The notes: generated by a model from the sequence alone, not told the origin. Shown: positions 17,948 to 30,757, counted from the stretch's first letter. The stretch: 64,000 bases of DNA from an uncultured Prevotellaceae bacterium (GCA_946415365.1 CAMKSE010000009.1:62001-126000), one strand, 5' to 3'. Program-made: numbers and translations.

Positions 17948-18448
17948 CTAAAAATAGTATCCGAAGCCAAGACGCATACCAAAAGTGCTGTAGTCACTGT
18001 TGTTGAAGCTGTGCTCGAAATAGGCCTCAGGCTCAAGTGTTACATGACGGCTGAGGAATAAGCAATATCCTACATGTACCTCAGGCACAAAGTCGTCGTT
18101 GCCGGTCGTATGGGCGTACTTGGCGATGACACCACCATACAAGCCAATCTGATCGAAGTAGTAACGCACACCTGCTCCTATATTGGTGGAAGTAGCAGAG
18201 CCATTAGCAATGTTGGTATAATCGAATACACCCAACGCCATCCAGTTGTCGAGGAACAGGTAACCTGCCTTTGCAGCAATGCCCAAAGAGAACTCCTCAG
18301 CCTTGTTGTACTTCAGATTGAGATTAGTAGCCGAAGCTCCTACATAAATCTTACCCTCGGAAAAGGGTGTATCAGAGTTGGTCTGATACTGAGCACTCAC
18401 ACTCATGGTGGCCATCAGGCCGACAAACAACATAAAAAACTTTTTCAT
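17948..18448 (-). CDS. Small outer-membrane beta-barrel protein
   Basis: A 166-residue protein with a Sec signal peptide (cleavage near VSAQ, residue 20) and alternating aromatic/polar strands ending in LGFGYYF, the typical C-terminal Phe of an outer-membrane barrel. Size fits an 8-stranded barrel of the OmpX/outer-membrane protein beta-barrel-domain type. No ligand or enzymatic motif is visible. It lies 12 bp downstream of cstA, so it may be co-expressed with the peptide transporter. Function unknown. Confidence 0.78.
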   Translation of the reverse strand: MKKFFMLFVGLMATMSVSAQYQTNSDTPFSEGKIYVGASATNLNLKYNKAEEFSLGIAAKAGYLFLDNWMALGVFDYTNIANGSATSTNIGAGVRYYFDQIGLYGGVIAKYAHTTGNDDFVPEVHVGYCLFLSRHVTLEPEAYFEHSFNNSDYSTFGMRLGFGYYF

Positions 18449-18460
18449 ATTTCTAGTAAA

Positions 18461-19921
18461 TTAATTATTGATTTTCATTTCTTTATGGTACCATACTGCG
18501 AACCAGATGATGGCCAGCACAAGGCACACACCTCCACACCAGTAGCCGATATCGCCCAACTGGAGCATCTGCTTTGAAACGAAGAAATAGGTGGAGCAGA
18601 CGGTGGTCATAAACAGAGCGGGGATGAGCGTCAGCCAGAAGCACTTCCGCTCGCGCACCATATAGACGGTCAGCGTCCATAACGTAAATACCGACAACGC
18701 CTGGTTACTCCAGCCGAAGTACTGCCAGATGGTGTTGAAGCCATCGGGATTCTCAATCTGCCACACAAGCATGCCAATGGAAACGGCAAACAACGGTATA
18801 CAGATCATGAGACGCTTCACAATGGGGCGCTGATTCATCTTCAGGCCCTCAGCCACGATGAGGCGAGCAGAACGGAAGGCCGTATCACCAGAGGTTATCG
18901 GCGCAGCCACCACACCCAGCATTGCCAGGATGGCACCCGCCACACCGAGCCAGTCGTTGCACACGAGGTTAACCACAGCGGGGGCTGAAGTATGGAATCC
19001 GGCTGTAGCCTTCTCCATCAGTTCATAGCCCGGAGCTGGATCACCATAGAAGAACCATGCGGAGACGGTGGCCCAGATCAGTGCCACCACACCCTCGGTG
19101 ATCATTGCGCCGTAGAAGATGGGGCGTCCCATCTTCTCGCTCTTCACACAACGGGCCATCAGCGGACTCTGCGTGGCGTGGAAGCCCGAGATAGCGCCAC
19201 AGGCCACAGTGATAAAGAGTGCGGGGAAGATGGCGTCTGTCCACTTGTCTGGCTCCGTAGCTGCTCCCATATTATAAAGATGTGTCCACAATTCAGGCAC
19301 CGTAGGCCAGTGGAGGAAGAGCCACACCATCAGTGCACCCGCCATGAACAGCAGGGAGAAGGCGAAGAGCGGATATATCTTGCCAATGATCTTGTCAATA
19401 GGCAGCATGGTAGCGATAATGTAGTAGCAGAAAATCAAGCCTACCCACATCATCGTTTCCCCGCCGATGGTGTGCAGGATCTCGGCAGGCGAATAGACGA
19501 ACACCGTACCCACCATGATGAGCAGCAGGACTGTGAACACGAGCATCACCGACTTCGTGGTGGAGCCCAGGTATTTACCGATGAGTTTGGGCAGGCCGGC
19601 ACCATCGTTACGCATGGAGAGCATGCCACTGAGGTAATCGTGGACGGCTCCGGCAAAGATACAGCCGAAGACAATCCACAGATAGGCCACCGGACCGAAC
19701 TTGGCACCCATGATGGCACCGAAGATAGGACCTGTTCCTGCAATGTTCAGGAACTGGATCATGAAAATCTTCCAGTTAGGAAGTACGATGTAGTCCAAGC
19801 CGTCGGCTTTGGCTACGGCTGGCGTCACACGGTCATCGGGGCCGAACACCCGTTCCACGAGTTTACCGTAGAACAGATAGCCTATGACAAGTGCAATCAG
19901 ACTCAATGTAAAAGAAATCAT
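18461..19921 (-). CDS. cstA: CstA-family carbon starvation protein (peptide/pyruvate permease)
   Basis: A 486-residue polytopic membrane protein with about 13 hydrophobic helices. Family motifs are RVTPAVAKADGLDYIVLPNWK, FLNIAGTGPIFGAIMGA, GAVHDYLSGMLSMRN and SGFHATQSPLMARC. The family imports peptides or pyruvate. It is much shorter than E. coli CstA (701) and like the compact forms common in Bacteroidetes. A -7 box lies 34 bp upstream. Downstream genes encode an OMP, NadC and a dipeptidase; the dipeptidase could process imported peptides. Confidence 0.9.
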   Translation of the reverse strand: MISFTLSLIALVIGYLFYGKLVERVFGPDDRVTPAVAKADGLDYIVLPNWKIFMIQFLNIAGTGPIFGAIMGAKFGPVAYLWIVFGCIFAGAVHDYLSGMLSMRNDGAGLPKLIGKYLGSTTKSVMLVFTVLLLIMVGTVFVYSPAEILHTIGGETMMWVGLIFCYYIIATMLPIDKIIGKIYPLFAFSLLFMAGALMVWLFLHWPTVPELWTHLYNMGAATEPDKWTDAIFPALFITVACGAISGFHATQSPLMARCVKSEKMGRPIFYGAMITEGVVALIWATVSAWFFYGDPAPGYELMEKATAGFHTSAPAVVNLVCNDWLGVAGAILAMLGVVAAPITSGDTAFRSARLIVAEGLKMNQRPIVKRLMICIPLFAVSIGMLVWQIENPDGFNTIWQYFGWSNQALSVFTLWTLTVYMVRERKCFWLTLIPALFMTTVCSTYFFVSKQMLQLGDIGYWCGGVCLVLAIIWFAVWYHKEMKINN

Positions 19922-19954
19922 CTTCTAATCTATAATTTTGGTTTAATTTGATTG

Positions 19955-19962
19955 CAAAAGTA
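19955..19962 (-). promoter_or_regulatory. -7 box of cstA operon
   Basis: Minus-strand TACTTTTG matches TAnnTTTG and gives a leader of about 28 nt before the cstA ATG at 19921. A -33 box is not clear. Confidence 0.5.
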
Positions 19963-20005
19963 CAAAAATATTGTGAATTCTGAATGAGGAATTGCATTTT
20001 TTTAG

Positions 20006-20013
20006 TAACTTTG
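20006..20013 (+). promoter_or_regulatory. -7 box of the GHL10/uxuA region
   Basis: TAACTTTG on the plus strand lies 28 bp before the TTG start at 20041 and inside any longer reading frame, which supports the shorter start. Confidence 0.55.
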
Positions 20014-20040
20014 CACCTAAATTTATTAAAAGGCAGTATT

Positions 20041-21510
20041 TTGAAAACAATCATAAGGATTTTCATCCTCCTTTCACTCACATTGCATCTCTCAGCCCAG
20101 ACGCCCAAACACGAGGTGAGAGCCGTATGGCTCACCACCATCGGAGGCATCGACTGGCCCCGCTCCTCCTCCGCCTGGCAACAGAAGCAGGAATTGACCG
20201 ACATCCTCGACAAGCTGAAACAGGCGAACATCAATACCGTACTCTTCCAGGCCCGCATCAGGGCCACCACCGTGTTCCCAACTACTTTGGAGCCCTGGGA
20301 CGTCTGTATGACAGGCAAAGCAGGCATGTCGCCGGGCTACGACCCCCTGCAGTTCTGTATCGAAGAGTGCCACAAACGCGGTATGGAGTGTCATGCCTGG
20401 ATTGTCACCATCCCCGTGGGAAAATGGAACTCACAGGGTTGCAAGCTGCTCCGTCAGCGTTTTCCGAACTTGATTGTGAAAATTGGCGAAGAGGGATATA
20501 TGAACCCTGAGAAAGGACAGACGGGCGACTATCTGGCACAGTTCTGCCGGGAGGTGACCAGACGCTATGACGTCGACGGCATACACCTCGACTATATCCG
20601 CTATCCTGAGACGTGGAACATGAAAGTATCGAAGCATCAGGGACGGCAGTATATCACTGATATCGTCAGGAAGATTTACAGGGCAGTGAAGTGGGAGAAG
20701 TCGTGGGTAAAGGTATCCTGCTCGCCCATCGGCAAATACGATGACCTGAGCCGTTACAGAAGCAGCGGATGGAATGCATATACCACCGTCTGTCAGGATG
20801 CACAAGGATGGCTGCGCGAGGGCGTGATGGACGAACTATTCCCCATGATGTATTTTCAGGGTAACCAGTTCTACCCCTTCCTCGCCGACTGGCAACAGCA
20901 CTGTTACGGACGTATCGTGGCTCCTGGACTGGCCATCTACATGCTCCATCCCACGGAGATGAACTGGAACCTCGACGTCATCCGCAAGGAGATGGGTGTT
21001 CTCAGACAACAGGGTCTCGGATGCACGTTCTTCCGTTCGAAGTTCCTGACAGACAATATAAAAGGTGTCTATACTTTCACGAAGGACTTCAACCGTACGC
21101 CAGCCCTTATACCACCGATGAACTGGACGGGGAAAGCAGCCCCCACAGCCCCCCTCCTCTTCAGGGTTGAACAGGACAAGGATGCCGACAAGCTGATCTG
21201 GTACGGTGCCAAAGACCGTTCCGGAGCCGACTACCTGACGTATAACGTCTATGCATCGTACACCTATCCCGTAGACACCAGTGATCCGGGCAATCTGGTC
21301 TCAATCCGACAGAGAAGCCAGCAACTCAGCGTGCCTCATCGCGGATATACGCTCTATTATGCAGTGACCGCCACCGACCGCTATGGAAACGAGAGTGCAG
21401 CCGTAGAAGGCCCGGGTCCAGTGAAGAAGGTGAGGTTCAGTAGGAACATCGACATCCGCAAACTGATTGTGGGGGAACCAAAGCACGTGAATAAGAAAAG
21501 ACGTAGATAA
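20041..21510 (+). CDS. GHL10 (DUF187) glycoside-hydrolase-like secreted protein
   Basis: Start TTG at 20041 gives 489 residues and a proper signal peptide (KTIIRIFILLSLTLHLSAQ); an in-frame ATG at 19984 lies upstream of the promoter box and is unlikely. The mature protein opens with EVRAVWLTTIGGIDWP, the hallmark of the glycosyl-hydrolase-like 10 family (YngK/DUF187), followed by a TIM-barrel: NTVLFQARIRATTVF, GMECHAWI, VDGIHLDYIRYPE. The C-terminal 120 residues look like a fibronectin-III-type domain. The substrate is unknown; members are thought to act on cell-wall or polysaccharide sugars. It precedes uxuA by 24 bp. Confidence 0.85.
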   Translation: MKTIIRIFILLSLTLHLSAQTPKHEVRAVWLTTIGGIDWPRSSSAWQQKQELTDILDKLKQANINTVLFQARIRATTVFPTTLEPWDVCMTGKAGMSPGYDPLQFCIEECHKRGMECHAWIVTIPVGKWNSQGCKLLRQRFPNLIVKIGEEGYMNPEKGQTGDYLAQFCREVTRRYDVDGIHLDYIRYPETWNMKVSKHQGRQYITDIVRKIYRAVKWEKSWVKVSCSPIGKYDDLSRYRSSGWNAYTTVCQDAQGWLREGVMDELFPMMYFQGNQFYPFLADWQQHCYGRIVAPGLAIYMLHPTEMNWNLDVIRKEMGVLRQQGLGCTFFRSKFLTDNIKGVYTFTKDFNRTPALIPPMNWTGKAAPTAPLLFRVEQDKDADKLIWYGAKDRSGADYLTYNVYASYTYPVDTSDPGNLVSIRQRSQQLSVPHRGYTLYYAVTATDRYGNESAAVEGPGPVKKVRFSRNIDIRKLIVGEPKHVNKKRRR

Positions 21511-21534
21511 TAAACTTTTTAAAAACAAGTCAGT

Positions 21535-22788
21535 ATGGAAAGAACATGGAGATGGTTTGGCAAGAAGGACAAGATCACGCTTGCCATGTTGAGACAAATC
21601 GGAGTCGAGGGCATCGTCACCGCTCTGCACGACGTTCCCCTTGGCCATGTATGGACAAGAGAAAAAATCCGTGACCTGCGCGAGTATATCGAGAGCTACG
21701 GCATGCGCTGGAGCGTCGTTGAGAGCTTGCCTGTGGTGGAGACCATCAAGTACGGCGGTCCCGACCGCGACCAACAGATCGAGGTCTACAAGGAGAGCCT
21801 GCGCAACCTCTCGGCAGAGGGTATCCACTGCATTTGCTACAACTTCATGCCCGTATTGGACTGGGCACGTACCGACCTGTTCCATAACAACCCCAACGGT
21901 GCCACGAACCTCTACTTCAACTATGCGGAGTTTGCCTACTTCGACATCTATATCCTAAAACGCGAGGGTGCCCGTGAGGAGTGGGCGAAGTTCAAGTTCC
22001 CTGAAGGTGTAGGCGAAGGACGTAACGTGTTGGAAGAGTGTGACGAGCTGGCCAAGACGATGACACCCGAAAAGGATCACAAGCTGGTGGAGAACATCAT
22101 CATCAAGACACAGGGCTTCGTCTCGGGCAACTTCAGCGAGAACGATGAGGCACCCGTTCAGAAGTTCCGCGACTTCCTTGATTTATACAAAGGCATAGAC
22201 AAGGTCCAGTTGCGCGCCAACATGAAGTACTTCCTCGAGGCCATCATGCCGACATGCGAGGAGTACGGCATGAACATGTGCGTACACCCCGACGACCCCC
22301 CCATTGAGATTCTCGGTCTGCCGCGTATCGTACGTACGGAGGAGGATATCCAGTGGTTCCTCGATGCCGTGCCCAACAAGCATAACGGTCTGACCTTCTG
22401 TGCCGGAAGCCTGTCGGCAGGAGCCTACAACAACGTGGTGGAACTGGCTAAGAAGTTCGCCTCACGTACCCACTTCGTACACTTGCGTTCCTGCCATATC
22501 TTCCCCAACGGTGACTTCACGGAGGCCAGCCATCTTGGCGGACGAGCAGACCTCATCGAACTCTGTCGTATCTTCGAGAAAGAGAATCCTGAACTGCCGA
22601 TGCGTGTAGATCACGGTATGACCTTCACTGATGAGCCTGGTGGCATTCTCGACGAGAGCAGCCACGGACACAATGCCGGCTACACCCTTCTCGGCCGTAT
22701 GTTCGCCCTCGGACAGGTGCAGGGTATCCTCGCCACCGTTGACCGCGAACTCGGCATCGAATACAAACAACCCGGATTCTTTGATTAA
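21535..22788 (+). CDS. uxuA: Mannonate dehydratase
   Basis: A 417-residue TIM-barrel enzyme that dehydrates D-mannonate to 2-keto-3-deoxygluconate. Sequence marks are MERTWRWFGKKDKITL, EGIVTALHDVPLG, CYNFMPVLDWARTDL, MCVHPDDPP, CAGSLSAG, and FVHLRSCHIFPNGDFTE with the metal-binding Cys/His/Asp residues. Length is near the usual 390-400. It forms a pair with uxuB downstream, the order expected for glucuronate degradation after UxaC; uxaC, kdgK and kdgA are not in the window. Confidence 0.95.
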   Translation: MERTWRWFGKKDKITLAMLRQIGVEGIVTALHDVPLGHVWTREKIRDLREYIESYGMRWSVVESLPVVETIKYGGPDRDQQIEVYKESLRNLSAEGIHCICYNFMPVLDWARTDLFHNNPNGATNLYFNYAEFAYFDIYILKREGAREEWAKFKFPEGVGEGRNVLEECDELAKTMTPEKDHKLVENIIIKTQGFVSGNFSENDEAPVQKFRDFLDLYKGIDKVQLRANMKYFLEAIMPTCEEYGMNMCVHPDDPPIEILGLPRIVRTEEDIQWFLDAVPNKHNGLTFCAGSLSAGAYNNVVELAKKFASRTHFVHLRSCHIFPNGDFTEASHLGGRADLIELCRIFEKENPELPMRVDHGMTFTDEPGGILDESSHGHNAGYTLLGRMFALGQVQGILATVDRELGIEYKQPGFFD

Positions 22789-22868
22789 TAACGTCATAAC
22801 GTGACAACGGGATAACGATATAACGTAATGACGGGATGACGAAATAACGTGATAACGAAATAACGACA
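22789..22868 (+). repeat. Ten-unit 8-bp tandem repeat before uxuB
   Basis: The whole uxuA-uxuB gap consists of ten 8-mers with consensus TAACGNNA (for example TAACGTCA, TAACGTGA, CAACGGGA, TAACGATA), starting at the base after the uxuA TAA and ending 2 bp before the uxuB ATG. The degenerate positions are mainly the last four. Confidence 0.75.
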
Positions 22869-22870
22869 AT

Positions 22871-24457
22871 ATGAAACTAAATGAAATTTATAACGGCAAT
22901 TATAATGCCATAGAGTGGGAAGCCAAAGGTTATGAGCTTCCTAAGTTCGATATCAAGGCCCTGCGCGAGAAGACTGCTAAGGAACCCACATGGGTACACT
23001 TCGGCGGAGGCAATATCTTCCGGGCTTTCCCAGCTGCTATCCTCAACGATGCACTGAACACCGGTAAGTACGACCGCGGTGTCATCGTAGCCGAGACATT
23101 CGACTTCGAGGTCATCGACAAGGCCTACGCACCCTACAACAACCTGTCGCTCTGTGTGAACCTCTGCTCTGACGGATCGATCGAGAAAAAGGTCATTGCC
23201 TCCGTCACAGAAGCACTGAAGGCTGATCCACAGTTCCCTGACTGGCAGCGGCTCGTCGAGATCTTCCGCAACCCAACGCTGCAGATGATCTCCTTCACCA
23301 TCACCGAGAAAGGATACACGTTCAACGATGCCGACCTGGCTCGTGGTCTGAAGCCCGTGTTCGCCATGGGCAAGGTCTGCGCTCTGCTCTATGAGCGTTG
23401 GCAGGCAGGACAGAGACCGCTCACCATCCAGTCGATGGACAACTGCTCGCACAACGGCGACAAGGTGAAGGCCGGCATCATGGCCTACGCTGAGAAATGG
23501 GTGGCCGACGGTCTGGTGCCCGTAGCCTTCCTTGACTACCTGAAGGACGAGACTCACATTACCTTTCCCTGGTCGATGATCGACAAGATTACTCCGCGTC
23601 CCCACGAGAAAGTGAAGGAGATGCTGGCACAGGACGGCTTTGAGGACAACGACTATATCGAGACCGAGAAACACACGTTCACCGCTCCCTTCGTCAATGC
23701 TGAGGAGGTGCAGTATCTGGTGATTGAGGACAACTACACCAACGGCCGTCCCCCACTCGACCTTGGCGGTGCCCTCTATACCACCCGTGAGACGGTGGAT
23801 AAGGTGGAGACTATGAAGGTGACCACCTGTCTGAACCCCCTTCATACGGCCATGTCCATCTACGGCTGCATGCTGGGCTACACGCTCATCAGTGCAGAGA
23901 TGGCCGACGAAGACCTGCGTCCGTTCATCCAGAAGATCGGCTATATAGAAGCCATGCCTGTGGTGACAGATCCCGGTGTGCTGAACCCTTATGAGTTCAT
24001 TGGCGCCGTCATCAACCGCCGACTGCCCAATCCCTTCATGCCCGATGCTCCCCAGCGCATCGCAATGGACACCTCACAGAAACTGCCCATCCGTTTCGGT
24101 GAGACGCTGAAGAAGTATATCGCCCGTGGTCTCGACAAGTCGAACCTCGTACTGATTCCTCTCACTCTGGCCGGCTATGCCCGTTATCTGAAAGGTATCA
24201 AGGACGACGGCACCCCCTTCGAGCCCTCACCTGACCCCATGCTCGCTGAACTGCAGGCCATCGTCGCTCCGTTGGAGATCGGTAAACCTGATCAGGACTG
24301 GAGTCCACTGAAGCAGCTCTACAGCCGCAAAGATGTTTTCGGACTCGACCTCTATCAGGCCGGTCTGGGCGAACAGATAGAGGGAATGGTGAAGGAACTC
24401 TATGCAGGAAACGGTGCCGTTCGCAAGACACTGCACAAATACGTTACCGCAAGATAA
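22871..24457 (+). CDS. uxuB: Fructuronate reductase / mannitol dehydrogenase family
   Basis: A 528-residue NAD-dependent polyol dehydrogenase; next to uxuA the expected reaction is D-fructuronate to D-mannonate. The N-terminal Rossmann region contains WVHFGGGNIFRAFPAA and the family catalytic region contains KVEVMKVTTCLNPLHT-like (KVETMKVTTCLNPLHTA) with the conserved Lys and Asn/His. It is slightly longer than E. coli UxuB (486). Annotation as tagaturonate reductase or mannitol dehydrogenase is possible; pairing with UxuA favours fructuronate. Confidence 0.88.
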   Translation: MKLNEIYNGNYNAIEWEAKGYELPKFDIKALREKTAKEPTWVHFGGGNIFRAFPAAILNDALNTGKYDRGVIVAETFDFEVIDKAYAPYNNLSLCVNLCSDGSIEKKVIASVTEALKADPQFPDWQRLVEIFRNPTLQMISFTITEKGYTFNDADLARGLKPVFAMGKVCALLYERWQAGQRPLTIQSMDNCSHNGDKVKAGIMAYAEKWVADGLVPVAFLDYLKDETHITFPWSMIDKITPRPHEKVKEMLAQDGFEDNDYIETEKHTFTAPFVNAEEVQYLVIEDNYTNGRPPLDLGGALYTTRETVDKVETMKVTTCLNPLHTAMSIYGCMLGYTLISAEMADEDLRPFIQKIGYIEAMPVVTDPGVLNPYEFIGAVINRRLPNPFMPDAPQRIAMDTSQKLPIRFGETLKKYIARGLDKSNLVLIPLTLAGYARYLKGIKDDGTPFEPSPDPMLAELQAIVAPLEIGKPDQDWSPLKQLYSRKDVFGLDLYQAGLGEQIEGMVKELYAGNGAVRKTLHKYVTAR

Positions 24458-24471
24458 ACTGTTAGCATACA

Positions 24472-24511
24472 AAAAGCGCCTCTCCATCTTCGTTGATGAG
24501 GAGGCGCTTTT
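24472..24511. terminator. Bidirectional terminator between convergent genes
   Basis: A 17-bp stem (24472-24488 with 24495-24511) closed by a 6-nt loop TTCGTT, with only a 2-base swap mismatched, flanked by A and T runs on both sides. It serves uxuB and the convergent lipoprotein gene. Confidence 0.85.
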
Positions 24512-24531
24512 ATTATCACCTGCATGATTGA

Positions 24532-26832
24532 TTAATAGCGTCCCTTCACGCCCTTTGGCTTACCACCGTAGATAAAGCGTGGTGTAGGACCGTAAGGTAC
24601 AGGAAGCGTGTTATATCTCTGACTGCGCTTTTGAGTGGCTGATGAACGCTGCGTATCTGACGACTCTGCAGCACGAGTCATGCCCGCAGGAAGCTGATAG
24701 AGCGTAGCTTCAGCTATCACTTCAAAAGTCTTGCCGAAGAACGTTGTAGAACCCTTATGCGTGTAACGTTTTGCAACATAGTTACCATAGGTCGTGTTGG
24801 TTTCGGTATGATTAAGGGTCATCTTATTCCTGCCTTCCAAATACGACATCTTGATGCCGTCAACAATGAGATAGGAGTCCATGAAGCTTGAATGCAATGT
24901 CAGATTCATGAACGGTTCTGTCGAATCCGGTGCATCCTTGGTATAAAGCGTCAGCTGTCTGTCATAGTGAGGTTCTAACAAATACCAACCGCTGGGCTGA
25001 CTGGACATCTCATACGTTCCCACGACCTCTACTCCATCCAACGGAACCCTTGTTTCCGGATCCAGACGCTTATGACGCTCATACGCATCCCATACGCCCG
25101 GGAACGGTGTCGTATAGCCGTCAGCGGTTACGCTGGCACTGAGGTTGGAAACCCTGGGAACACCTACGACGATAGAACAGGTGTAGGAATTATCCTTATT
25201 CACATATTCCGCAGCCTCAAAGAAGGCATGTCTGCCGTTCGACCACTGTAAGGAGCCACCTTCATCAGTGAACTTTGACGGTCCGATGGAGGATGTCCAG
25301 CTCACGAAATGGGGGTCATCGATGAAGGTGTCCGTAAACACCTGACCATTCGAATAGATACGGTCACGATAAACAACCGGATAGAATGCCATGGCCGTAC
25401 TGTCGGTCCTTTCAATCCACTTGCTATCTTTCCTGTACTTGACCTGTACGAGACGTATATCCTCTACGATGACGTATTTCACGACATATTGAACCATCTC
25501 GGAATGGGGCGTTTCATCATTCACGGTGGAGAACTTCTGACGGAAACGTAATCTCACCTCATAGCCATTGAGACCATCAGGCAGGCTTCCGCTCTCCAAT
25601 GGTGATGTCTCCACACTCGACAGTTCCGGATCGCCCAGCATAAGATAAGGCATCGCGATATCACCGTATGCCGTCTGGGCTGTGGAGCCATTAAAATACG
25701 ACCAGTTGATGGTGATTGTCTGCTGCTTGAGCTTCTGATCCAGTGGTGTAATCTTCATCTGCATGGTGCCTTTGGTTACGGCATCCTTCTCGACATGGAC
25801 AGGATCACTGACTGTATAAGGAAGCATATCTTCTAACTTCGAAGTACTGTATTTACTAATGGTGTCATTCTCCAAAGTGATGTCCATCCGGGCATAAGGC
25901 TCCTCGCTGAACACCTTCTGTTCCATCTCGGAGACATCAAACCAAGTGTGACGGCTCTGTCCTTTCCACTCCAGTTCCATCTTCTCGCCTGCGTTTACGA
26001 CGAATGGCGATTCTTTGGACGCTGTTCCACCAACCACGCCAAACGAATAGTCGAACGTCGTCTTAGGATCCGGGAACTCAAAAAGTGACTCAACCCAAGC
26101 CTGATATTTCACCTCAAAGGTGTATTTTTTCTTGTTGTTCTGCGAGTCACCCACCGTCTCTGATTCCATATTAAAAGTCACTGTGACATCATACAGGTTA
26201 TCAATGACAACAGAACCACGGGTCATGTTTGCCGGACGGATACGTACGCTTGTGACGCTAGAAAGCACGGTATGTCCCTCGTCATCAGGATTATCCGTAG
26301 GCGTTGCCTCACCATATCTGACAGGATTCAACTTCACGTAAGGCATGTCAACGATTTCCTGATGGGCGTTCTTATAGGAATAAGCCTCGTAGGACATGTC
26401 GAACGATACGGTCTGCTCACCAATCTCGAAGGTCTGTCTCATCTGGTGTCTGACAGGAGCAGAACCGCTCTGGTCCTGCGACGACGACTCCTTCATCGCA
26501 ATCAGTTCCTCGATGCTCTTGGCCTTGACAATCGTCTTGCTCACGCTAAGATGGAAGGAGGCACGAGGGGTACAGTCCACGACCGAGCCGTTACTGTCTG
26601 TATACGAACTATGCTGACTCCACGACATATCCACAGGTTTATCGGCTGTGGCGATGGCAGGATTATCAGCAGTGGCAGCCGGACCACTGGCAGAAAAATC
26701 CAACTTTTTGGAAGGTGTTATCTCTTCCTCTTTACAACTGCCGGATACCAGCAGTATGATACCCATCAGAAAAGTCAACAGGGGAGAATTGCTCCTCCCC
26801 AGACTCTTATCTACATGATTTCTATGCTTCAC
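24532..26832 (-). CDS. Large lipoprotein of unknown function with internal duplication
   Basis: Start GTG at 26832 gives 766 residues with a lipoprotein signal (FLMGIILLVSGSC, Cys33). I do not recognise the family. Two regions (about residues 65-250 and 290-480) share a pattern: a Met/Leu-Trp-rich strand, an 'EEL/EDM' helix, a segment like QTVSFDMSY / QTITINWSY, then DMPYVKL / AMPYLML, suggesting a tandem duplication of a beta domain. A C-terminal domain has many aromatic strands (YLLEPHYDRQLTLYT). It lies 22 bp after a small secreted protein gene and probably shares its promoter. Surface location is inferred. Confidence 0.7.
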   Translation of the reverse strand: MKHRNHVDKSLGRSNSPLLTFLMGIILLVSGSCKEEEITPSKKLDFSASGPAATADNPAIATADKPVDMSWSQHSSYTDSNGSVVDCTPRASFHLSVSKTIVKAKSIEELIAMKESSSQDQSGSAPVRHQMRQTFEIGEQTVSFDMSYEAYSYKNAHQEIVDMPYVKLNPVRYGEATPTDNPDDEGHTVLSSVTSVRIRPANMTRGSVVIDNLYDVTVTFNMESETVGDSQNNKKKYTFEVKYQAWVESLFEFPDPKTTFDYSFGVVGGTASKESPFVVNAGEKMELEWKGQSRHTWFDVSEMEQKVFSEEPYARMDITLENDTISKYSTSKLEDMLPYTVSDPVHVEKDAVTKGTMQMKITPLDQKLKQQTITINWSYFNGSTAQTAYGDIAMPYLMLGDPELSSVETSPLESGSLPDGLNGYEVRLRFRQKFSTVNDETPHSEMVQYVVKYVIVEDIRLVQVKYRKDSKWIERTDSTAMAFYPVVYRDRIYSNGQVFTDTFIDDPHFVSWTSSIGPSKFTDEGGSLQWSNGRHAFFEAAEYVNKDNSYTCSIVVGVPRVSNLSASVTADGYTTPFPGVWDAYERHKRLDPETRVPLDGVEVVGTYEMSSQPSGWYLLEPHYDRQLTLYTKDAPDSTEPFMNLTLHSSFMDSYLIVDGIKMSYLEGRNKMTLNHTETNTTYGNYVAKRYTHKGSTTFFGKTFEVIAEATLYQLPAGMTRAAESSDTQRSSATQKRSQRYNTLPVPYGPTPRFIYGGKPKGVKGRY

Positions 26833-26854
26833 AATTTTCGCAAAAAGATTAATG

Positions 26855-27331
26855 TTATTCAGTGATGGCCGAGAAGGTTAGTTTCTCATACCCCTCAAAA
26901 TCATCAAACTGCACTTGGAAATTGGCATACTGGTAGTAGTTACCGCCGGTATTATGCGTGTCCTTGATGGAATTACTCTTGGCGAGGGCATTGAGAATCT
27001 GGTTGTAGACAATCTTGTCGTTGTTGTCATCGGCAATCTGGATGGCCATAGAGGTCACCCGACCGTTCTCCACCTTATACGTATAGTCGCCTGAGGCATA
27101 CAACTGGAAGTCATCGGTCTCCAGGATGGTCTCCAGTTCACCGACGGCTGCCTCAAGTTCTTCTTTGGTTGCATTAACGAAATTAATAGGCTCCAGATTC
27201 TCGTCAAGCTTTATATAAGTCGTGTCAACCTCGCTGGTAATGTTAGTGTCTTCTGCATATACCATAGCAGTACCCATGAACATCATCATGCCCATGAGCA
27301 TTATTTTCTTCAGTGTTTTCATCTCTTTCAT
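26855..27331 (-). CDS. Small secreted acidic protein, unknown
   Basis: A 158-residue protein with a Met-rich Sec signal peptide (cleavage near VYAED, residue 26) and an acidic mature part (NATKEELEAAVGELETILE, then a beta-rich end QVQFDDFEGYEKLTFSAI). No family recognised. ATG at 27322 is an alternative start. A promoter with -33 and -7 boxes lies upstream and the large lipoprotein gene follows 22 bp downstream, so the two probably act together at the envelope. Confidence 0.65.
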   Translation of the reverse strand: MKEMKTLKKIMLMGMMMFMGTAMVYAEDTNITSEVDTTYIKLDENLEPINFVNATKEELEAAVGELETILETDDFQLYASGDYTYKVENGRVTSMAIQIADDNNDKIVYNQILNALAKSNSIKDTHNTGGNYYQYANFQVQFDDFEGYEKLTFSAITE

Positions 27332-27356
27332 TTGTTATCATCTCTTAATTCGGTTG

Positions 27357-27387
27357 CAAAGATAGCAATTTAATAGATAAGCGCCAA
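27357..27387 (-). promoter_or_regulatory. Promoter of small secreted protein / large lipoprotein pair
   Basis: Minus-strand -7 box TATCTTTG (27364-27357) with TTG at -33 (27387-27385), 20 bp spacing; leader about 20 nt. Confidence 0.6.
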
Positions 27388-27403
27388 CACTTTTTGGCAA
27401 AAA

Positions 27404-27462
27404 ATATATAAAAACACCGTCTGCGGTATGTATTTTGACTAAAGTCAAGCCGCAAACGGTGT
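27404..27462 (-). terminator. Rho-independent terminator of lacZ-like gene
   Basis: On the minus strand ACACCGT-x-TGCGG pairs across the loop with its complement (27414-27462), the loop itself holds a TTGAC/GTCAA hairpin, and a TTTTTATATATTTTTT tract follows. It lies 32 bp after the beta-galactosidase stop. Confidence 0.85.
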
Positions 27463-27493
27463 CATTGTGATCAGAAACTGGCCGTTTTTCGTA

Positions 27494-30742
<3,249 letters not shown>

Positions 30743-30757
30743 TCAGTAAATATTATC

